Assembly (NCBI RefSeq): GCF_900105675.1
Contig: NZ_LT629786.1
Span: 5,270,001 to 5,334,000 of the forward strand
Length of the DNA stretch: 64,000 nt
Direction of reading: 5' to 3'
Source: Pseudomonas synxantha
Lineage (GTDB): Bacteria > Pseudomonadota > Gammaproteobacteria > Pseudomonadales > Pseudomonadaceae
A model generated the notes under the pieces. It had not been told where the DNA came from. It was given only the letters and a program-made list of their open reading frames with translations, and did not search any database. The translations under genes and the position numbers were made by a program. The first letter of the stretch is position 1; each line of letters begins with the position of its first letter. This document shows, in pieces, positions 35,063 to 48,600 of this stretch.

Positions 35063-35692
35063 ATGAAACTACGTGGCCTTTACGCCATTACCGACAGCCA
35101 GCTCTTGGCCGGCAAGTTCCTCGCCTACGTCGAAGCAGCGCTGGACGGCGGCGTGACCTTGTTGCAGTACCGTGACAAAAGCAGCGACGAAGCGCGGCGC
35201 CTGCGTGAAGCGGAAAAACTGCACGAATTGTGTTCCCGCTATAAGACCCAACTGATCATCAACGACGACGCCGAGCTGGCGGCGCGCCTGGGCGTTGGTG
35301 TGCACTTGGGCCAGACCGACGGCCCACTGACCCCGGCCCGTGCACTGCTGGGCTCCAAGGCGATCATCGGCGCCACCTGTCACGACCAGATCGAACTGGC
35401 CGAACAGGCAGCCAGGGAAGGCGCCAGCTATGTCGCCTTCGGTCGCTTCTTCAATTCAACGACCAAACCCGGCGCACCTGCCGCCACCGTTGAAATGCTG
35501 GCCCAGGCCCGCGCGCGCTTGCAGCTGCCGATCTGCGTGATCGGCGGCGTCACCCTGGACAACGCCGAACCGCTGGTGGCCCACGGGGCCGACCTGCTGG
35601 CGGTGGTGCACGGCCTGTTCGGTGCCGACAGTACCCAGGAAGTCACGCGCCGCGCCCGCGCCTTCAACGACCTTCTTAAATATTCAGCTTAG
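35063..35692 (+). CDS. thiE: Thiamine-phosphate synthase
   Basis: A 209-residue TIM-barrel enzyme joining HMP-diphosphate and thiazole phosphate. Motifs: [53 protein letters not shown] and [15 protein letters not shown]. Preceded by thiD and followed by hemL within 11 bp; thiamine and tetrapyrrole genes appear to share a transcript. Confidence 0.94.
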   Translation: MKLRGLYAITDSQLLAGKFLAYVEAALDGGVTLLQYRDKSSDEARRLREAEKLHELCSRYKTQLIINDDAELAARLGVGVHLGQTDGPLTPARALLGSKAIIGATCHDQIELAEQAAREGASYVAFGRFFNSTTKPGAPAATVEMLAQARARLQLPICVIGGVTLDNAEPLVAHGADLLAVVHGLFGADSTQEVTRRARAFNDLLKYSA

Positions 35693-35703
35693 AGAGCCCG
35701 ATC

Positions 35704-36987
35704 ATGTCCCGTTCCGAAACCCTGTTTGCCAATGCCCAGAAACACATCCCCGGCGGTGTGAACTCCCCCGTACGTGCGTTCAAGAGCGTGGGCGGCACGC
35801 CGTTGTTCTTCAAGCATGCCGAAGGCGCCTATGTCACCGACGAAGATGACAAGCGCTATGTCGACTATGTCGGCTCCTGGGGCCCGATGATCCTCGGCCA
35901 CAGTCACCCGGACGTACTGGATGCGGTGCGCCAGCAGCTGCAACACGGCCTTTCCTACGGCGCGCCGACCGCCATGGAAACCGAGATGGCCGACCTGGTC
36001 TGCGCGATCGTGCCGTCGATGGAAATGGTGCGCATGGTCAGCTCCGGCACCGAGGCCACCATGAGCGCCATCCGCCTGGCCCGGGGTTTCACCGGCCGCG
36101 ATAACATCATCAAGTTCGAAGGCTGCTACCACGGCCATTCCGACAGCCTGCTGGTGAAAGCCGGCTCCGGCGCGCTGACCCAGGGCGTGCCGAACTCTGC
36201 CGGTGTGCCGGCAGCCTTCGCCAAGCACACCCTGACCCTGCCGTTCAACGACATCGCCGCCGTCGAGCAGATGCTCAGCGAAGTCGGCCAGGACGTGGCG
36301 TGCATCATCGTCGAGCCGGTTGCCGGCAATATGAACTGCGTACCGCCGGCCCCGGGCTTCCTCGAGGGCCTGCGCGAGCAGTGCGACAAGCACGGCGTGG
36401 TGCTGATCTTCGACGAAGTGATGACCGGTTTCCGTGTCGCCCTCGGCGGCGCCCAGGCGCACTACGGCGTTACGCCGGACCTGAGCACCTTCGGCAAGAT
36501 CATCGGTGGCGGCATGCCAGTAGGCTGCTTCGGCGGCAAGCGCGAGATCATGCAGCACATCGCTCCCCTGGGCCCGGTGTACCAGGCCGGCACCTTGTCG
36601 GGTAACCCGCTGGCGATGGCCGCCGGCCTGGCCACCCTGCGCCTGATCAGCCGCCCGGGCTTCCATGCCGAGCTGACCGACTACACCACCCGCCTGCTCG
36701 ACGGCCTGCAACAACGCGCCGATGCCGCCGGTATCCCGTTTGTCACCACCCAGGCTGGCGGCATGTTCGGCCTGTACTTCAGCGGTGCCGACGATATCGT
36801 CACCTTTGATGACGTGATGGGCAGCGATGCCGACCTGTTCAAGCGCTTCTTCCACCTGATGCTGGAAGGCGGCGTGTACCTGGCGCCGAGTGCCTTCGAA
36901 GCCGGGTTCACCTCGATCGCCCATGGCGAAGCCGAGCTGAAACTGACCCTCGATGCTGCCGAACGCGCCTTCGCGGCCCTGAAATAA
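35704..36987 (+). CDS. hemL: Glutamate-1-semialdehyde 2,1-aminomutase
   Basis: A 427-residue PLP enzyme making 5-aminolevulinate. Class III aminotransferase motifs: [11 protein letters not shown] at the N-terminus, [16 protein letters not shown] for phosphate binding, [12 protein letters not shown], and the PLP Lys in [12 protein letters not shown]. Length equals E. coli HemL (426). A terminator follows 14 bp downstream. Confidence 0.95.
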   Translation: MSRSETLFANAQKHIPGGVNSPVRAFKSVGGTPLFFKHAEGAYVTDEDDKRYVDYVGSWGPMILGHSHPDVLDAVRQQLQHGLSYGAPTAMETEMADLVCAIVPSMEMVRMVSSGTEATMSAIRLARGFTGRDNIIKFEGCYHGHSDSLLVKAGSGALTQGVPNSAGVPAAFAKHTLTLPFNDIAAVEQMLSEVGQDVACIIVEPVAGNMNCVPPAPGFLEGLREQCDKHGVVLIFDEVMTGFRVALGGAQAHYGVTPDLSTFGKIIGGGMPVGCFGGKREIMQHIAPLGPVYQAGTLSGNPLAMAAGLATLRLISRPGFHAELTDYTTRLLDGLQQRADAAGIPFVTTQAGGMFGLYFSGADDIVTFDDVMGSDADLFKRFFHLMLEGGVYLAPSAFEAGFTSIAHGEAELKLTLDAAERAFAALK

Positions 36988-37000
36988 CTGACGGCACTCA

Positions 37001-37025
37001 CTGACGTTGCCCCAGGCAGCGTCAG
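37001..37025 (+). terminator. Terminator after hemL
   Basis: CTGACGTTGCC and GGCAGCGTCAG form an 11-bp stem (one G-U) with loop CCA, followed by ATTTGCTACTTTG. Close behind the hemL stop. Confidence 0.7.
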
Positions 37026-37213
37026 ATTTGCTACTTTGCCTACAGATATTTCCTGCATTTTTCGAGAATTATCCTACAAACCGGCAGATATCTTGCCCAA
37101 GCAGCAGAAAAACGAGTAAAGACTTTGTAAGCAGGGGCCTGCTTATTTCATAATGCGCGCTGATTGGACTCCCCCGTGGGTCCGCGTGCCCCGTCAGAGG
37201 TAAGTCGATTCCC

Positions 37214-37768
37214 ATGAAACGCACCGGCCGCACCCTGGTTCTGGGCTGCCTGTTGCTCCTTCAGCCGCTGCTGGCACATGCCCAGGCAGGCGGCAACTCG
37301 TTGTTAATCCCAGCGATGGGTCGCTGCACCCTCAATACCCAGCCAGACAGCCAGGCCGAAGCGCTGAGCGCGTGCCAGAAACAGGCTGATGACGGGGATG
37401 CGCAGGCGCAATACGAGTTGGGCGAGTACTACCACGACAGCAAGAACCCGGCCCTCGACCTCAACAAAGCGTTGAGCTACTTCGAGAAAGCCTCATTGCA
37501 GGGCCATGCCCAGGCGCAATTCCAGCTGGGTAAGATGTTCTTCCGCGGCGAAGGCGTGCCGGCCAATAACGTCCAGGCGTACATCGTGCTGAAAATGGCC
37601 GCAGTCAACGGTGCCGAAGACGCACTGGATACTGCCGACGAAGTTGCCGAGCACATGCAGCGCGATGAGCTGGAAGTGGCCACCCAGGTGCTGGGGCAGA
37701 TTTTCCGCAATTACCTGCAGGAACTGCAGAGTGCCGATGGGCGCTCGCCCTTCTCACCCCTGCCCTGA
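37214..37768 (+). CDS. Periplasmic Sel1-repeat (TPR-like) protein
   Basis: A 184-residue protein with a signal peptide (cut near AHAQAGG). Two Sel1-like repeats are visible: AQYELGEYYHDSKNPALDLNKALSYFEKA and AQFQLGKMFFRGEGVPANNVQAYI (shown in parts). Such repeats mediate protein contacts; function unknown. Conserved position after hemL (PA3978-like). GAGG precedes ATG 37214. Confidence 0.78.
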   Translation: MKRTGRTLVLGCLLLLQPLLAHAQAGGNSLLIPAMGRCTLNTQPDSQAEALSACQKQADDGDAQAQYELGEYYHDSKNPALDLNKALSYFEKASLQGHAQAQFQLGKMFFRGEGVPANNVQAYIVLKMAAVNGAEDALDTADEVAEHMQRDELEVATQVLGQIFRNYLQELQSADGRSPFSPLP

Positions 37769-37806
37769 TTTCGGCCAGCCCCTTCTATTGCCATCGGTCT
37801 AACGCC

Positions 37807-38133
37807 CTACTTCTCAGGCATCGGCATCGGAAACGGCATGACATTGCTAGTGCCCCGCGCCTCGCTGATCTTCGGCGTGCCCAGGCGCTCGACTTCATCG
37901 ATGCGTACGATCGAATGCATCGGCACAAAACTGCGCACCACGCCTTCGAACTGGGCCTTGAGCTTTTCTTCGCCCGGGTCGACGACCAACTGGGTGCGCT
38001 CGCCAAAGACGAATTCTTCCACTTCCAGGAAGCCCCACAGATCACTTTGATAGATCTGCTTGGCGTACATTTCGAACACCTGGCCCTGGTTAAGGAAAAT
38101 CACCTTGTAGATTGGAGCTTCACGTTTGGTCAT
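37807..38133 (-). CDS. DUF1820 family protein
   Basis: A 108-residue soluble protein: YKVIFLNQGQVFEMYAKQIYQ, LWGFLEVEEFVFGER, then EEKLKAQFEGVVRSFVPMHSI and a Pro-rich tail. The pattern and size match DUF1820; function unknown. ATG 38133 is used. Divergent to miaB with a 130-bp gap, as in other pseudomonads. Confidence 0.82.
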   Translation of the reverse strand: MTKREAPIYKVIFLNQGQVFEMYAKQIYQSDLWGFLEVEEFVFGERTQLVVDPGEEKLKAQFEGVVRSFVPMHSIVRIDEVERLGTPKISEARGTSNVMPFPMPMPEK

Positions 38134-38263
38134 GGTGGGCGCGGAACACATGGGGATATAAAAGAGGGCGCGAACTATAGCATGGCACCCGATGCACAGC
38201 GCTAGGAACCGATGGGCATGCCCCCTATAATGCGCGGTTCTTTACCACCAGTTGACGATACCC

Positions 38264-39592
38264 ATGGCCAAGAAGCTTTATATCGAAACCCACGGTTGCC
38301 AGATGAACGAGTACGACAGCTCGCGCATGGTCGACCTGCTGGGCGAACACCAGGCCCTGGAAGTCACCGCCCGCGCCGAAGATGCCGACGTGATCCTGCT
38401 CAATACCTGCTCGATCCGCGAGCGGGCCCAGGACCGTGTGTACTCCCAGCTGGGCCGCTGGCGCGAATTGAAACTGGCCAACCCGGACATGGTGATCGCC
38501 GTCGGCGGTTGCGTGGCCAGCCAGGAAGGCGCTGCGATCCGCGATCGTGCGCCCTATGTCGACGTGGTCTTCGGCCCGCAAACCCTGCACCGCCTGCCTG
38601 ACATGATCGACGCCGCACGCATCACCAAGCTGCCCCAGGTGGACGTTTCGTTCCCGGAGATCGAGAAATTCGACCATCTGCCCGAACCGCGCATCGACGG
38701 GCCGAGCGCCTACGTGTCGGTGATGGAAGGCTGCAGCAAGTACTGCACCTTCTGTGTGGTGCCCTACACCCGCGGTGAAGAAGTCAGCCGGCCGTTTGAC
38801 GACGTACTGTCGGAAATCATCCACCTGGCTGAAAACGGCGTGCGTGAAGTGACCCTGCTGGGCCAGAACGTCAACGGCTACCGTGGCCTGACCCACGACG
38901 GGCGCCTGGCCGACCTGGCGGAGCTGATCCGCGTGGTCGCCGCCGTCGATGGCATCGAGCGCATCCGCTACACCACCTCGCACCCGCTGGAGTTTTCCGA
39001 CAGCCTGATCCAGGCCCACGCCGAAGTGCCGGAATTGGTCAAGCACCTGCACTTGCCGGTGCAATCGGGCTCGGACCGCATCCTGTCGGCGATGAAGCGC
39101 AACCACACGGCGCTGGAATACAAATCCAAGCTGCGCAAGTTGCGCGCCGCAGTACCGGGCATTTGCATCAGTTCGGACTTTATCGTTGGTTTCCCGGGCG
39201 AAACCGAGAAAGATTTCCAACAGACCATGAAGTTGATCGAGGACGTCGGTTTCGACTTCTCCTACTCGTTTGTTTACAGCCAACGCCCAGGTACACCTGC
39301 CGCGGACCTACTGGATGAAACCCCGGAAGCGCTGAAAAAGGAGCGTTTGAACGCGCTGCAACATCGCCTCAACCAACAGGGTTTCGAGATCAGCCGACAA
39401 ATGGTCGGTTCGATCCAGCGCATCCTGGTTACGGATTACTCGAAAAAGGACCCGGGTGAATTGCAGGGCCGTACCGAGAACAACCGCATCGTCAACTTCC
39501 GTTGCGATGACCCCACCCTGATCGGCCAGTTTGCCGATGTGCATATCGATGCGGCGCAGCCACACTCGTTGCGCGGCTCGCTGATCAACTGA
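38264..39592 (+). CDS. miaB: tRNA-2-methylthio-N6-dimethylallyladenosine synthase
   Basis: A 442-residue methylthiotransferase that modifies A37 of tRNA. The N-terminal UPF0004 domain supplies three Cys ([30 protein letters not shown]) for one iron-sulfur cluster; the radical-SAM motif is [14 protein letters not shown]; a C-terminal TRAM domain ends the protein. Length equals the family norm. A REPIN follows the stop. Confidence 0.95.
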   Translation: MAKKLYIETHGCQMNEYDSSRMVDLLGEHQALEVTARAEDADVILLNTCSIRERAQDRVYSQLGRWRELKLANPDMVIAVGGCVASQEGAAIRDRAPYVDVVFGPQTLHRLPDMIDAARITKLPQVDVSFPEIEKFDHLPEPRIDGPSAYVSVMEGCSKYCTFCVVPYTRGEEVSRPFDDVLSEIIHLAENGVREVTLLGQNVNGYRGLTHDGRLADLAELIRVVAAVDGIERIRYTTSHPLEFSDSLIQAHAEVPELVKHLHLPVQSGSDRILSAMKRNHTALEYKSKLRKLRAAVPGICISSDFIVGFPGETEKDFQQTMKLIEDVGFDFSYSFVYSQRPGTPAADLLDETPEALKKERLNALQHRLNQQGFEISRQMVGSIQRILVTDYSKKDPGELQGRTENNRIVNFRCDDPTLIGQFADVHIDAAQPHSLRGSLIN

Positions 39593-39617
39593 TCTCGCGG
39601 ACCGGATGAAGATCAAA

Positions 39618-39707
39618 ATGTGGGAGCGGGCTTGCCTGCGATAGCGATGTATCAGTGCCCTATGCGCCAACTGACCCACCGCTATCGCAGGCAAGCCAGC
39701 TCCCACA
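39618..39707. repeat. REPIN, GAGCGGGCTTGCCTGCGAT variant
   Basis: Inverted pair with arms TGTGGGAGCGGGC / GCCAGCTCCCACA and hairpin tips GCCTGCGATAGC, a sequence group different from the main one here. It lies between miaB and phoH, ending only 10 bp before an alternative ATG of phoH. Confidence 0.9.
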
Positions 39708-39822
39708 GGAGTTCTTCATGGTTATCGAGAGTGGGGCCAGTCTATTTAAGTGCTTTCGCACACCGGCGCCTGGCGTTATTCTCTCTCTCACCTCATCAGC
39801 CAAAGGGCGGCTAAAAGCAACC

Positions 39823-40827
39823 TTGAACGCACCCATAGCAGAACCCCATCGTTTTCTCCTCGAGCCTTTTGAGGCTCGCCGTTTCGCCAACCTGTGCGGA
39901 CAGTTCGACGAGCACCTGCGCCTGATCGAACAACGCCTGAGCATCGAGATCCGCAACCGCGGCAATCAGTTCGAACTCATTGGTGAACCCCAACACACCA
40001 CGTCTGCAGAAAACCTGCTGCGTCGCCTCTACCGCGAGACCAAGGGCAGTGAGCTGTCGCCGGAAACGGTGCACCTGTACCTGCAGGAGTCCGCCGTGGA
40101 AGACCTGGCCAACAACCCGGTGGCCGAAGCCAGCGTGGCCCTGCGTACCAAAAAAGGCATGATTCGCCCACGTGGCTTGAATCAGCAGAAGTACGTCAAG
40201 GAAATCCTCGGCAACGACATCAACTTCGGCATCGGCCCAGCCGGTACTGGCAAGACCTACCTGGCCGTGGCCTGTGCGGTCGATGCCCTGGAGCGCGAGC
40301 AGGTGCGACGCATCCTGCTGGTGCGCCCGGCGGTCGAGGCCGGCGAAAAGCTTGGTTTCCTGCCCGGCGACCTGGCCCAGAAAATCGACCCGTACCTGCG
40401 CCCGCTCTACGACGCACTCTACGAGATGCTCGGTTTTGAATACGTCGCCAAGCTGATCGAGCGCCAGGTGATCGAGATCGCCCCGCTGGCCTACATGCGT
40501 GGCCGTACCCTGAACAACAGCTTCATCATCCTCGACGAAAGCCAGAACACTACCGTCGAGCAGATGAAGATGTTCCTCACCCGTATCGGTTTCGGCTCCA
40601 CTGCCGTGATCACCGGTGACGTCACCCAGGTCGACCTGCCCAAGGGCACCAAGTCGGGGCTGGCTCAGGTGATCGAGGTGCTCAAGGACGTGCCGGGCAT
40701 CAGCTTTACGCACTTCATGCCCAAGGACGTGGTGCGCCATCCGCTGGTGCAGCGCATTGTCGAGGCCTATGAGCGCTTCGACCACAAGGACGACGCTCCG
40801 GCCAAGGACGTTCACCGCGATGCTTGA
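39823..40827 (+). CDS. ybeZ: PhoH-like ATPase (YbeZ)
   Basis: A 334-residue ATPase of the PhoH family: N-terminal RNA-binding-like part, Walker [33 protein letters not shown], and Walker B LDESQNTT. It works with YbeY in RNA maturation. I prefer TTG 39823 because it gives the conserved LNAPI..PHRF N-terminus and the normal length. ATG 39718, with AGGAG 8 bases upstream, would add 35 unconserved-looking residues and cannot be excluded. The 3' end overlaps ybeY by 8 bp. Confidence 0.9.
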   Translation: MNAPIAEPHRFLLEPFEARRFANLCGQFDEHLRLIEQRLSIEIRNRGNQFELIGEPQHTTSAENLLRRLYRETKGSELSPETVHLYLQESAVEDLANNPVAEASVALRTKKGMIRPRGLNQQKYVKEILGNDINFGIGPAGTGKTYLAVACAVDALEREQVRRILLVRPAVEAGEKLGFLPGDLAQKIDPYLRPLYDALYEMLGFEYVAKLIERQVIEIAPLAYMRGRTLNNSFIILDESQNTTVEQMKMFLTRIGFGSTAVITGDVTQVDLPKGTKSGLAQVIEVLKDVPGISFTHFMPKDVVRHPLVQRIVEAYERFDHKDDAPAKDVHRDA

Positions 40828-41278
40828 GCTAGACCTGCAGCTGGCCACCGAAGCGCCCGCCCCCAGCGAAGAACAGTTTCGTCAGTGGTGCACCCTGGCC
40901 TTGCGCCAACGCACTGCCGACTCGGAACTGACCATTCGCCTGGTGGACGAGCCCGAAGGCCGCGAGCTGAACCACACCTGGCGCCAGAAGGACTACGCGA
41001 CCAACGTGCTGTCCTTCCCCGCCGACGTACCGGATGAGCTGCTGGATATCCCGTTGCTGGGCGATCTGGTGATCTGCGTCGAGGTGGTCGAGCGTGAGGC
41101 GAAGGAACAAGGCAAGGAACTTGAGGCCCATTGGGCCCATCTAGTCATCCACGGCTGCTTGCATCTCTTGGGTTACGACCATATAGACGATGATGAAGCC
41201 GAAGAAATGGAAACACTGGAACGAACGTTGCTTGCAGAACTGGGTCACCGTGACCCTTATGCAGACGACGAAAACTGA
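40820..41278 (+). CDS. ybeY: Endoribonuclease YbeY
   Basis: A 152-residue zinc endoribonuclease for 16S rRNA 3'-end maturation and 70S quality control. The zinc motif is [11 protein letters not shown], preceded by NVLSFP. The start lies within the end of the phoH-like gene. Second gene of the phoH-ybeY-corC-lnt operon. Confidence 0.94.
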   Translation: MLELDLQLATEAPAPSEEQFRQWCTLALRQRTADSELTIRLVDEPEGRELNHTWRQKDYATNVLSFPADVPDELLDIPLLGDLVICVEVVEREAKEQGKELEAHWAHLVIHGCLHLLGYDHIDDDEAEEMETLERTLLAELGHRDPYADDEN

Positions 41279-41320
41279 TCAACACTCAACTGTCATATCA
41301 AAGGATTTAGAGTAATCGCT

Positions 41321-42160
41321 ATGAGCGAAGACCGATCGAGCAACGGGCAGAAGTCATGGCTGGGTAAACTGACCCAGGCTTTTGCCCACGAGCCGAAAAA
41401 CCGCCAGGAGCTGCTGGAGCTGCTGCGCGAGGCCCACCAGAACAAGTTGCTGGACAGCGAAGCGCTGGCCATCGTCGAAGGCGCCATTCAGGTGGCTGAC
41501 CTGCAAGTACGGGACATCATGGTCCCGCGTTCGCAGATGATCAGCATCAAGGCGACCCAGACCCCACGGGAATTCCTCCCGGCCGTAATCGACTCGGCGC
41601 ACTCGCGCTACCCGGTGATCGGTGAAAGCCATGACGACGTCATGGGTGTCCTGCTGGCCAAGGACCTGCTGCCGCTGATCCTCAAGGAGAACGGCGACAG
41701 CTTCAACATCAAGGACCTGCTGCGTCCGGCCACCTTCGTACCTGAATCCAAGCGCCTGAATGTGCTGCTGCGCGAATTCCGCGCCAACCACAATCACATG
41801 GCCATTGTGATCGACGAATACGGCGGCGTGGCGGGCCTGGTGACCATCGAGGACGTGCTGGAACAGATCGTCGGCGACATCGAAGACGAGCACGACGTCG
41901 AAGAAGACAGCTACATCAAGCCGCTGCCCAGCGGTGACTTCCTGATCAAGGCGCTGACGCCAATCGAAAACTTCAACGAGTTCTTCGACAGCGAATTCTC
42001 CGACGATGAGTTCGACACGGTCGGCGGCCTGGTGATGAGTGCGTTCGGGCATCTGCCCAAGCGTAACGAGACCACCGAGATTGGCGCCTATCGCTTCCGC
42101 ATTTTGAATGCCGATAGTCGTCGTATCCATCTGATCCGTTTGACACCTATTGCCCGCTAA
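41321..42160 (+). CDS. corC: HlyC/CorC-family magnesium/cobalt efflux protein
   Basis: A 279-residue cytoplasmic protein: paired CBS domains (about residues 65-190; VRDIMVPRSQM, IVIDEYGGVAGLVTIEDVLEQIVGDIEDE) and a C-terminal CorC/HlyC domain (FDTVGGLVMSAFGHLPKR). It has no membrane DUF21 domain, as expected for CorC. It is 8 bp before lnt, as in E. coli and P. aeruginosa. Confidence 0.92.
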   Translation: MSEDRSSNGQKSWLGKLTQAFAHEPKNRQELLELLREAHQNKLLDSEALAIVEGAIQVADLQVRDIMVPRSQMISIKATQTPREFLPAVIDSAHSRYPVIGESHDDVMGVLLAKDLLPLILKENGDSFNIKDLLRPATFVPESKRLNVLLREFRANHNHMAIVIDEYGGVAGLVTIEDVLEQIVGDIEDEHDVEEDSYIKPLPSGDFLIKALTPIENFNEFFDSEFSDDEFDTVGGLVMSAFGHLPKRNETTEIGAYRFRILNADSRRIHLIRLTPIAR

Positions 42161-42168
42161 GGAATGAC

Positions 42169-43692
42169 ATGCAGCGCCTGAACCGCCCCGGCTGGCCCGG
42201 TAACTTGCTGGCCGTGGTGGCCGGCGCCATCACTACCCTGGCGCTGGCGCCGTTCGATATCTGGCCGTTGGCTCTGGTAGCGGTCGGCCTGTTCTATATC
42301 GGCCTGCGGGAGCTGACCCCCCGCCAGGCCCTGGGCCGCGGCTGGTGTTTCGGTTTCGGCCTGTTTGGCGCCGGCACCAGCTGGATCTACTACAGCATTC
42401 ACCACTTCGGCGGCGCTTCGGTGTTGCTGGCGGGGTTCCTGATGCTGCTGTTTACCGCCGCCATCGCCTGGTTCTTTGCCCTGCCCGCCTGGTTGTGGGC
42501 GCGCTGGCTGCGCCGCAATGAAGCGCCGTTGGCGGATGCCCTGACCTTCGCCGCGTTATGGGTTGGCCAGGAAGCGTTTCGTGGCTGGTTCCTCACCGGC
42601 TTCCCCTGGTTGTACTCCGGTTACAGCCAACTCGACGGCCCGCTGACCGGCCTCGCGCCGCTGGGCGGAATGTGGCTGATTTCCTTCGCCCTGGCACTCA
42701 CGGCAGCCCTGCTGTGCAACCTGCCGCGCCTGCTGGCAAGCAAGCGCAACGCCTTCATTGGTGCGGGCCTGGTGTTGCTGGTCGCCCCCTGGGCTATCGG
42801 CCTGGCGCTCAAGCACCACGCCTGGACCTCGCCCTCCGGCGATCCCCTGAGCGTCGCCGCCATCCAGGGCAACGTCGAGCAAAGCATGAAGTGGGACCCC
42901 CAGCAGCTCAATGCGCAGTTGGCGCTGTACCGCGATATGAGCCTGAGCTCCAAGCGTGTCGACCTGCTGGTATGGCCGGAAACCGCCGTGCCGGTGCTCA
43001 AGGAGTCGGTCGAGGGCTACCTGGGCATGATGGGCAAGTTTGCCGCCGACCGGAACACCGCGCTGATTACCGGGGTACCGATTCGCCAGGAAGTGCACCA
43101 TGAGAAGCGTTACTTCAATGGCATTACCGTAGTCGGCGAAGGTGACGGCACCTATCTCAAGCAAAAGCTGGTGCCGTTTGGCGAATACGTGCCGTTGCAG
43201 GACATGCTGCGCGGGCTGATTGCGTTCTTCGACCTGCCGATGTCGGACTTCGCCCGCGGCCCTTCAGACCAGGCCATGCTTCAGGCCAAGGGCTATCAGA
43301 TTGCGCCGTTCATTTGCTATGAAGTGGTGTACCCGGAATTCGCTGCCGGCCTGTCGGCCCAGAGCGACTTGCTGCTGACCATCAGCAACGACACCTGGTT
43401 CGGCCGCTCCATCGGCCCATTGCAGCACCTGCAAATGGCGCAGATGCGTGCACTGGAAGCCGGGCGCTGGATGATCCGCGCCACCAACAACGGCGTGACC
43501 GGGCTGATCAACCCGTTTGGGCAGATCACCGCACAGATCCCGCAATTCGAGCGTGGCATTCTCTACGGCGAAGTGGTGCCGATGCATAACCTCACGCCGT
43601 ACCTGCAGTGGCGTTCGTGGCCGTTGATCATTGTGTGCTTGGCATTGTTTGGCTGGGCCCTGTTGGCTGGCCGGATGTCCAAAACCGTCTAA
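42169..43692 (+). CDS. lnt: Apolipoprotein N-acyltransferase
   Basis: A 507-residue inner-membrane enzyme adding the third acyl chain to lipoproteins. N-terminal membrane helices (about residues 10-210) are followed by a nitrilase domain with catalytic Glu in WPETAVP, Lys in KQKLVPFGEYVP and Cys in APFICYEVVYPE; a last helix anchors the C-terminus. Last gene of the operon, with a REPIN after it. Confidence 0.94.
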   Translation: MQRLNRPGWPGNLLAVVAGAITTLALAPFDIWPLALVAVGLFYIGLRELTPRQALGRGWCFGFGLFGAGTSWIYYSIHHFGGASVLLAGFLMLLFTAAIAWFFALPAWLWARWLRRNEAPLADALTFAALWVGQEAFRGWFLTGFPWLYSGYSQLDGPLTGLAPLGGMWLISFALALTAALLCNLPRLLASKRNAFIGAGLVLLVAPWAIGLALKHHAWTSPSGDPLSVAAIQGNVEQSMKWDPQQLNAQLALYRDMSLSSKRVDLLVWPETAVPVLKESVEGYLGMMGKFAADRNTALITGVPIRQEVHHEKRYFNGITVVGEGDGTYLKQKLVPFGEYVPLQDMLRGLIAFFDLPMSDFARGPSDQAMLQAKGYQIAPFICYEVVYPEFAAGLSAQSDLLLTISNDTWFGRSIGPLQHLQMAQMRALEAGRWMIRATNNGVTGLINPFGQITAQIPQFERGILYGEVVPMHNLTPYLQWRSWPLIIVCLALFGWALLAGRMSKTV

Positions 43693-43709
43693 CCGGACAA
43701 ACACCAAAC

Positions 43710-43805
43710 AAATGTGGGAGGGGGCTTGCTCCCGATAGCAGAGTGTCAGTATCAAATGTACTGACTGACACACTGCTATCGGGAGCAAGCCCCCTCCCAC
43801 ATTTT
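43710..43805. repeat. REPIN (group I)
   Basis: Inverted pair of arms AAATGTGGGAGGGGGC with tails GCTCCCGATAGC, in the gap between the convergent lnt and ydcF genes. Confidence 0.96.
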
Positions 43806-43817
43806 TATCCTACGGTG

Positions 43818-44579
43818 TTACTGATAAAACACCCGGTATCCCACCTGCCCCACCGCCTCATTGATCAACTGCCCGCTCTGCCACACCGCCTTGACCTCCG
43901 GCATCCAGCCGCCGAGCGGCCGGCCGTGGTCTACGCCCAGAAAGCCCACCGGCCCGGGCACCACAGTAAAACCGGCCTTCTCAAAGCTCCACACCGAACG
44001 CGGCATGTGCCAGGCTTGAGTCACCACCACCACACGCTTGATACCTTCCGGTAATAGAATCTCAGCGCTCATCTGGGCGTTTTCCCAAGTGGTACGACTA
44101 CGCTCTTCCTTCCAGCGCACGCTGACACCGAAGTCATCCTGCATCGACACGGCCATCATCTCGGCCTCACTGGGCGGCGTGCCGTAGTGCAAGCCGCCAC
44201 TGGTCAGCACCGGCAAACCTGACGCCTTGGCCAGTCGCGCCGCATAACGCTCACGCTCCAAGCCAATGCCGGTGGGCTGGTCGCTGCCCCAGGCAATATC
44301 CCCACGCTCACGTCCCGAGCCCAGCACCACAATTGCATCGGCCCGCTGGGCCAGCGTAGCCCAGTCTTCGCGAGCCAAAGGCGGCTCAGTCTCGAGGGCA
44401 CGAGCGCCCCATTGCACCATCACCGGCAGGCTGATCAACCACATCCCGCCCAGTCCGAGGGCAAAACATAATCCGGCCAGGCGCGGGCGACTGCGACGAA
44501 ACCACCAGGCAAGAACCAGCAACAGCAAGAAAATACCGGGCGGCAACAACAATTGCTTAATGAAATAACGAAAAGGCAT
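43818..44579 (-). CDS. YdcF/ElyC-family envelope protein
   Basis: A 253-residue protein with two N-terminal membrane segments (LLPPGIFLLLLVLAWWF and AGLCFALGLGGMWLI) and a periplasmic DUF218 domain: IVVLGSGRERGDI, TSGGLHYG, EERSRTTWENAQMS and VVVTQAWHMPRS. E. coli ElyC is linked to peptidoglycan or undecaprenyl metabolism. GGAGAT precedes ATG 44579. Conserved position downstream of lnt. Confidence 0.85.
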   Translation of the reverse strand: MPFRYFIKQLLLPPGIFLLLLVLAWWFRRSRPRLAGLCFALGLGGMWLISLPVMVQWGARALETEPPLAREDWATLAQRADAIVVLGSGRERGDIAWGSDQPTGIGLERERYAARLAKASGLPVLTSGGLHYGTPPSEAEMMAVSMQDDFGVSVRWKEERSRTTWENAQMSAEILLPEGIKRVVVVTQAWHMPRSVWSFEKAGFTVVPGPVGFLGVDHGRPLGGWMPEVKAVWQSGQLINEAVGQVGYRVFYQ

Positions 44580-44680
44580 CGGGCATCTCCAAAGATGCCC
44601 GAAGCCTAGATGCAACGGGGTTGAGCGACAATCTTTCTTTACCAGCCTGTTTCAAGAAAATTAACGGATGGCACTGTGCT

Positions 44681-47866
<3,186 letters not shown>

Positions 47867-47875
47867 ATCGGATCG

Positions 47876-47899
47876 GGCGCGGGGCTTGGGCCCTGCGCC
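47876..47899 (+). other. GC-rich hairpin between leuS and lptE
   Basis: GGCGCGGGGC and GCCCTGCGCC pair over 10 positions (one G-U) around the loop TTGG, 10 bp after the leuS stop. There is no U-tract, so it is more likely a partial attenuator or RNA-stability element than a full terminator. Confidence 0.4.
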
Positions 47900-47955
47900 G
47901 AACTAAACCTTTAGGGCCTCGATATGGCCCACATGGTTTCAAGGGGAGCAACAAA

Positions 47956-48561
47956 ATGATCAAACGCAATCTGCTGGTTATGGGCCTTGCCGTGCTGTTG
48001 AGCGCTTGCGGCTTCCAGCTGCGTGGCACCGGTACCAATGAGCTGTCGCTCAAGGAACTCGACGTCAGCGCCCGCAACGCCTATGGCGAGACCGTGACCC
48101 AGCTGCGCCAGACCCTGGAAAACAGCGGCGTGCATGTGTACAACGGCGCGACCTACAAACTGATCCTGACGGATGAGAAAGAAACCCAGCGCAATATCAG
48201 CTACGCCAGTGCCGGCCGTGCGTCAGACGTCGAGTTGAACACTGCGCTCCTCTTCGAAGTACAAGGCCGCGATAACTTGCCGCTGATGGGTGACAAGATC
48301 CAGGTGCAGAAGGTTGTCAGTCACGACGGCAACAACCTGGTGGGTTCAGACTCCGAGACCCTCCAGGTGCGCAAGGAAATGCGTCGTGAGCTGATCCAGC
48401 GCATGATGACGCGCCTGCAAATGCTGACCCCGGAAAAGCTGGCCGCCCTGCAGCAAACCGCCGACAACAAGGCCAAGGCTGATGCCGATGCCCTGAAAGC
48501 CGCGCAAGAGTATGAAGACAACACGCCGAAACAATCGCCTGTTGAAGTCCCAGTCGAGTAA
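47956..48561 (+). CDS. lptE: LPS-assembly lipoprotein LptE
   Basis: A 201-residue lipoprotein (lipobox LSAC, Cys about residue 19) opening with GFQLRGT, the LptE/RlpB hallmark. With LptD it forms the outer-membrane LPS translocon. The C-terminal tail is rich in Ala/Lys and acidic residues. AAGGGG precedes the ATG. Position between leuS and holA is conserved in gammaproteobacteria. Confidence 0.93.
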   Translation: MIKRNLLVMGLAVLLSACGFQLRGTGTNELSLKELDVSARNAYGETVTQLRQTLENSGVHVYNGATYKLILTDEKETQRNISYASAGRASDVELNTALLFEVQGRDNLPLMGDKIQVQKVVSHDGNNLVGSDSETLQVRKEMRRELIQRMMTRLQMLTPEKLAALQQTADNKAKADADALKAAQEYEDNTPKQSPVEVPVE

Positions 48562-48600
48562 GCCAGGCGGGGCGCCCCTGGCGCCCCGTTCGACCCGTCT

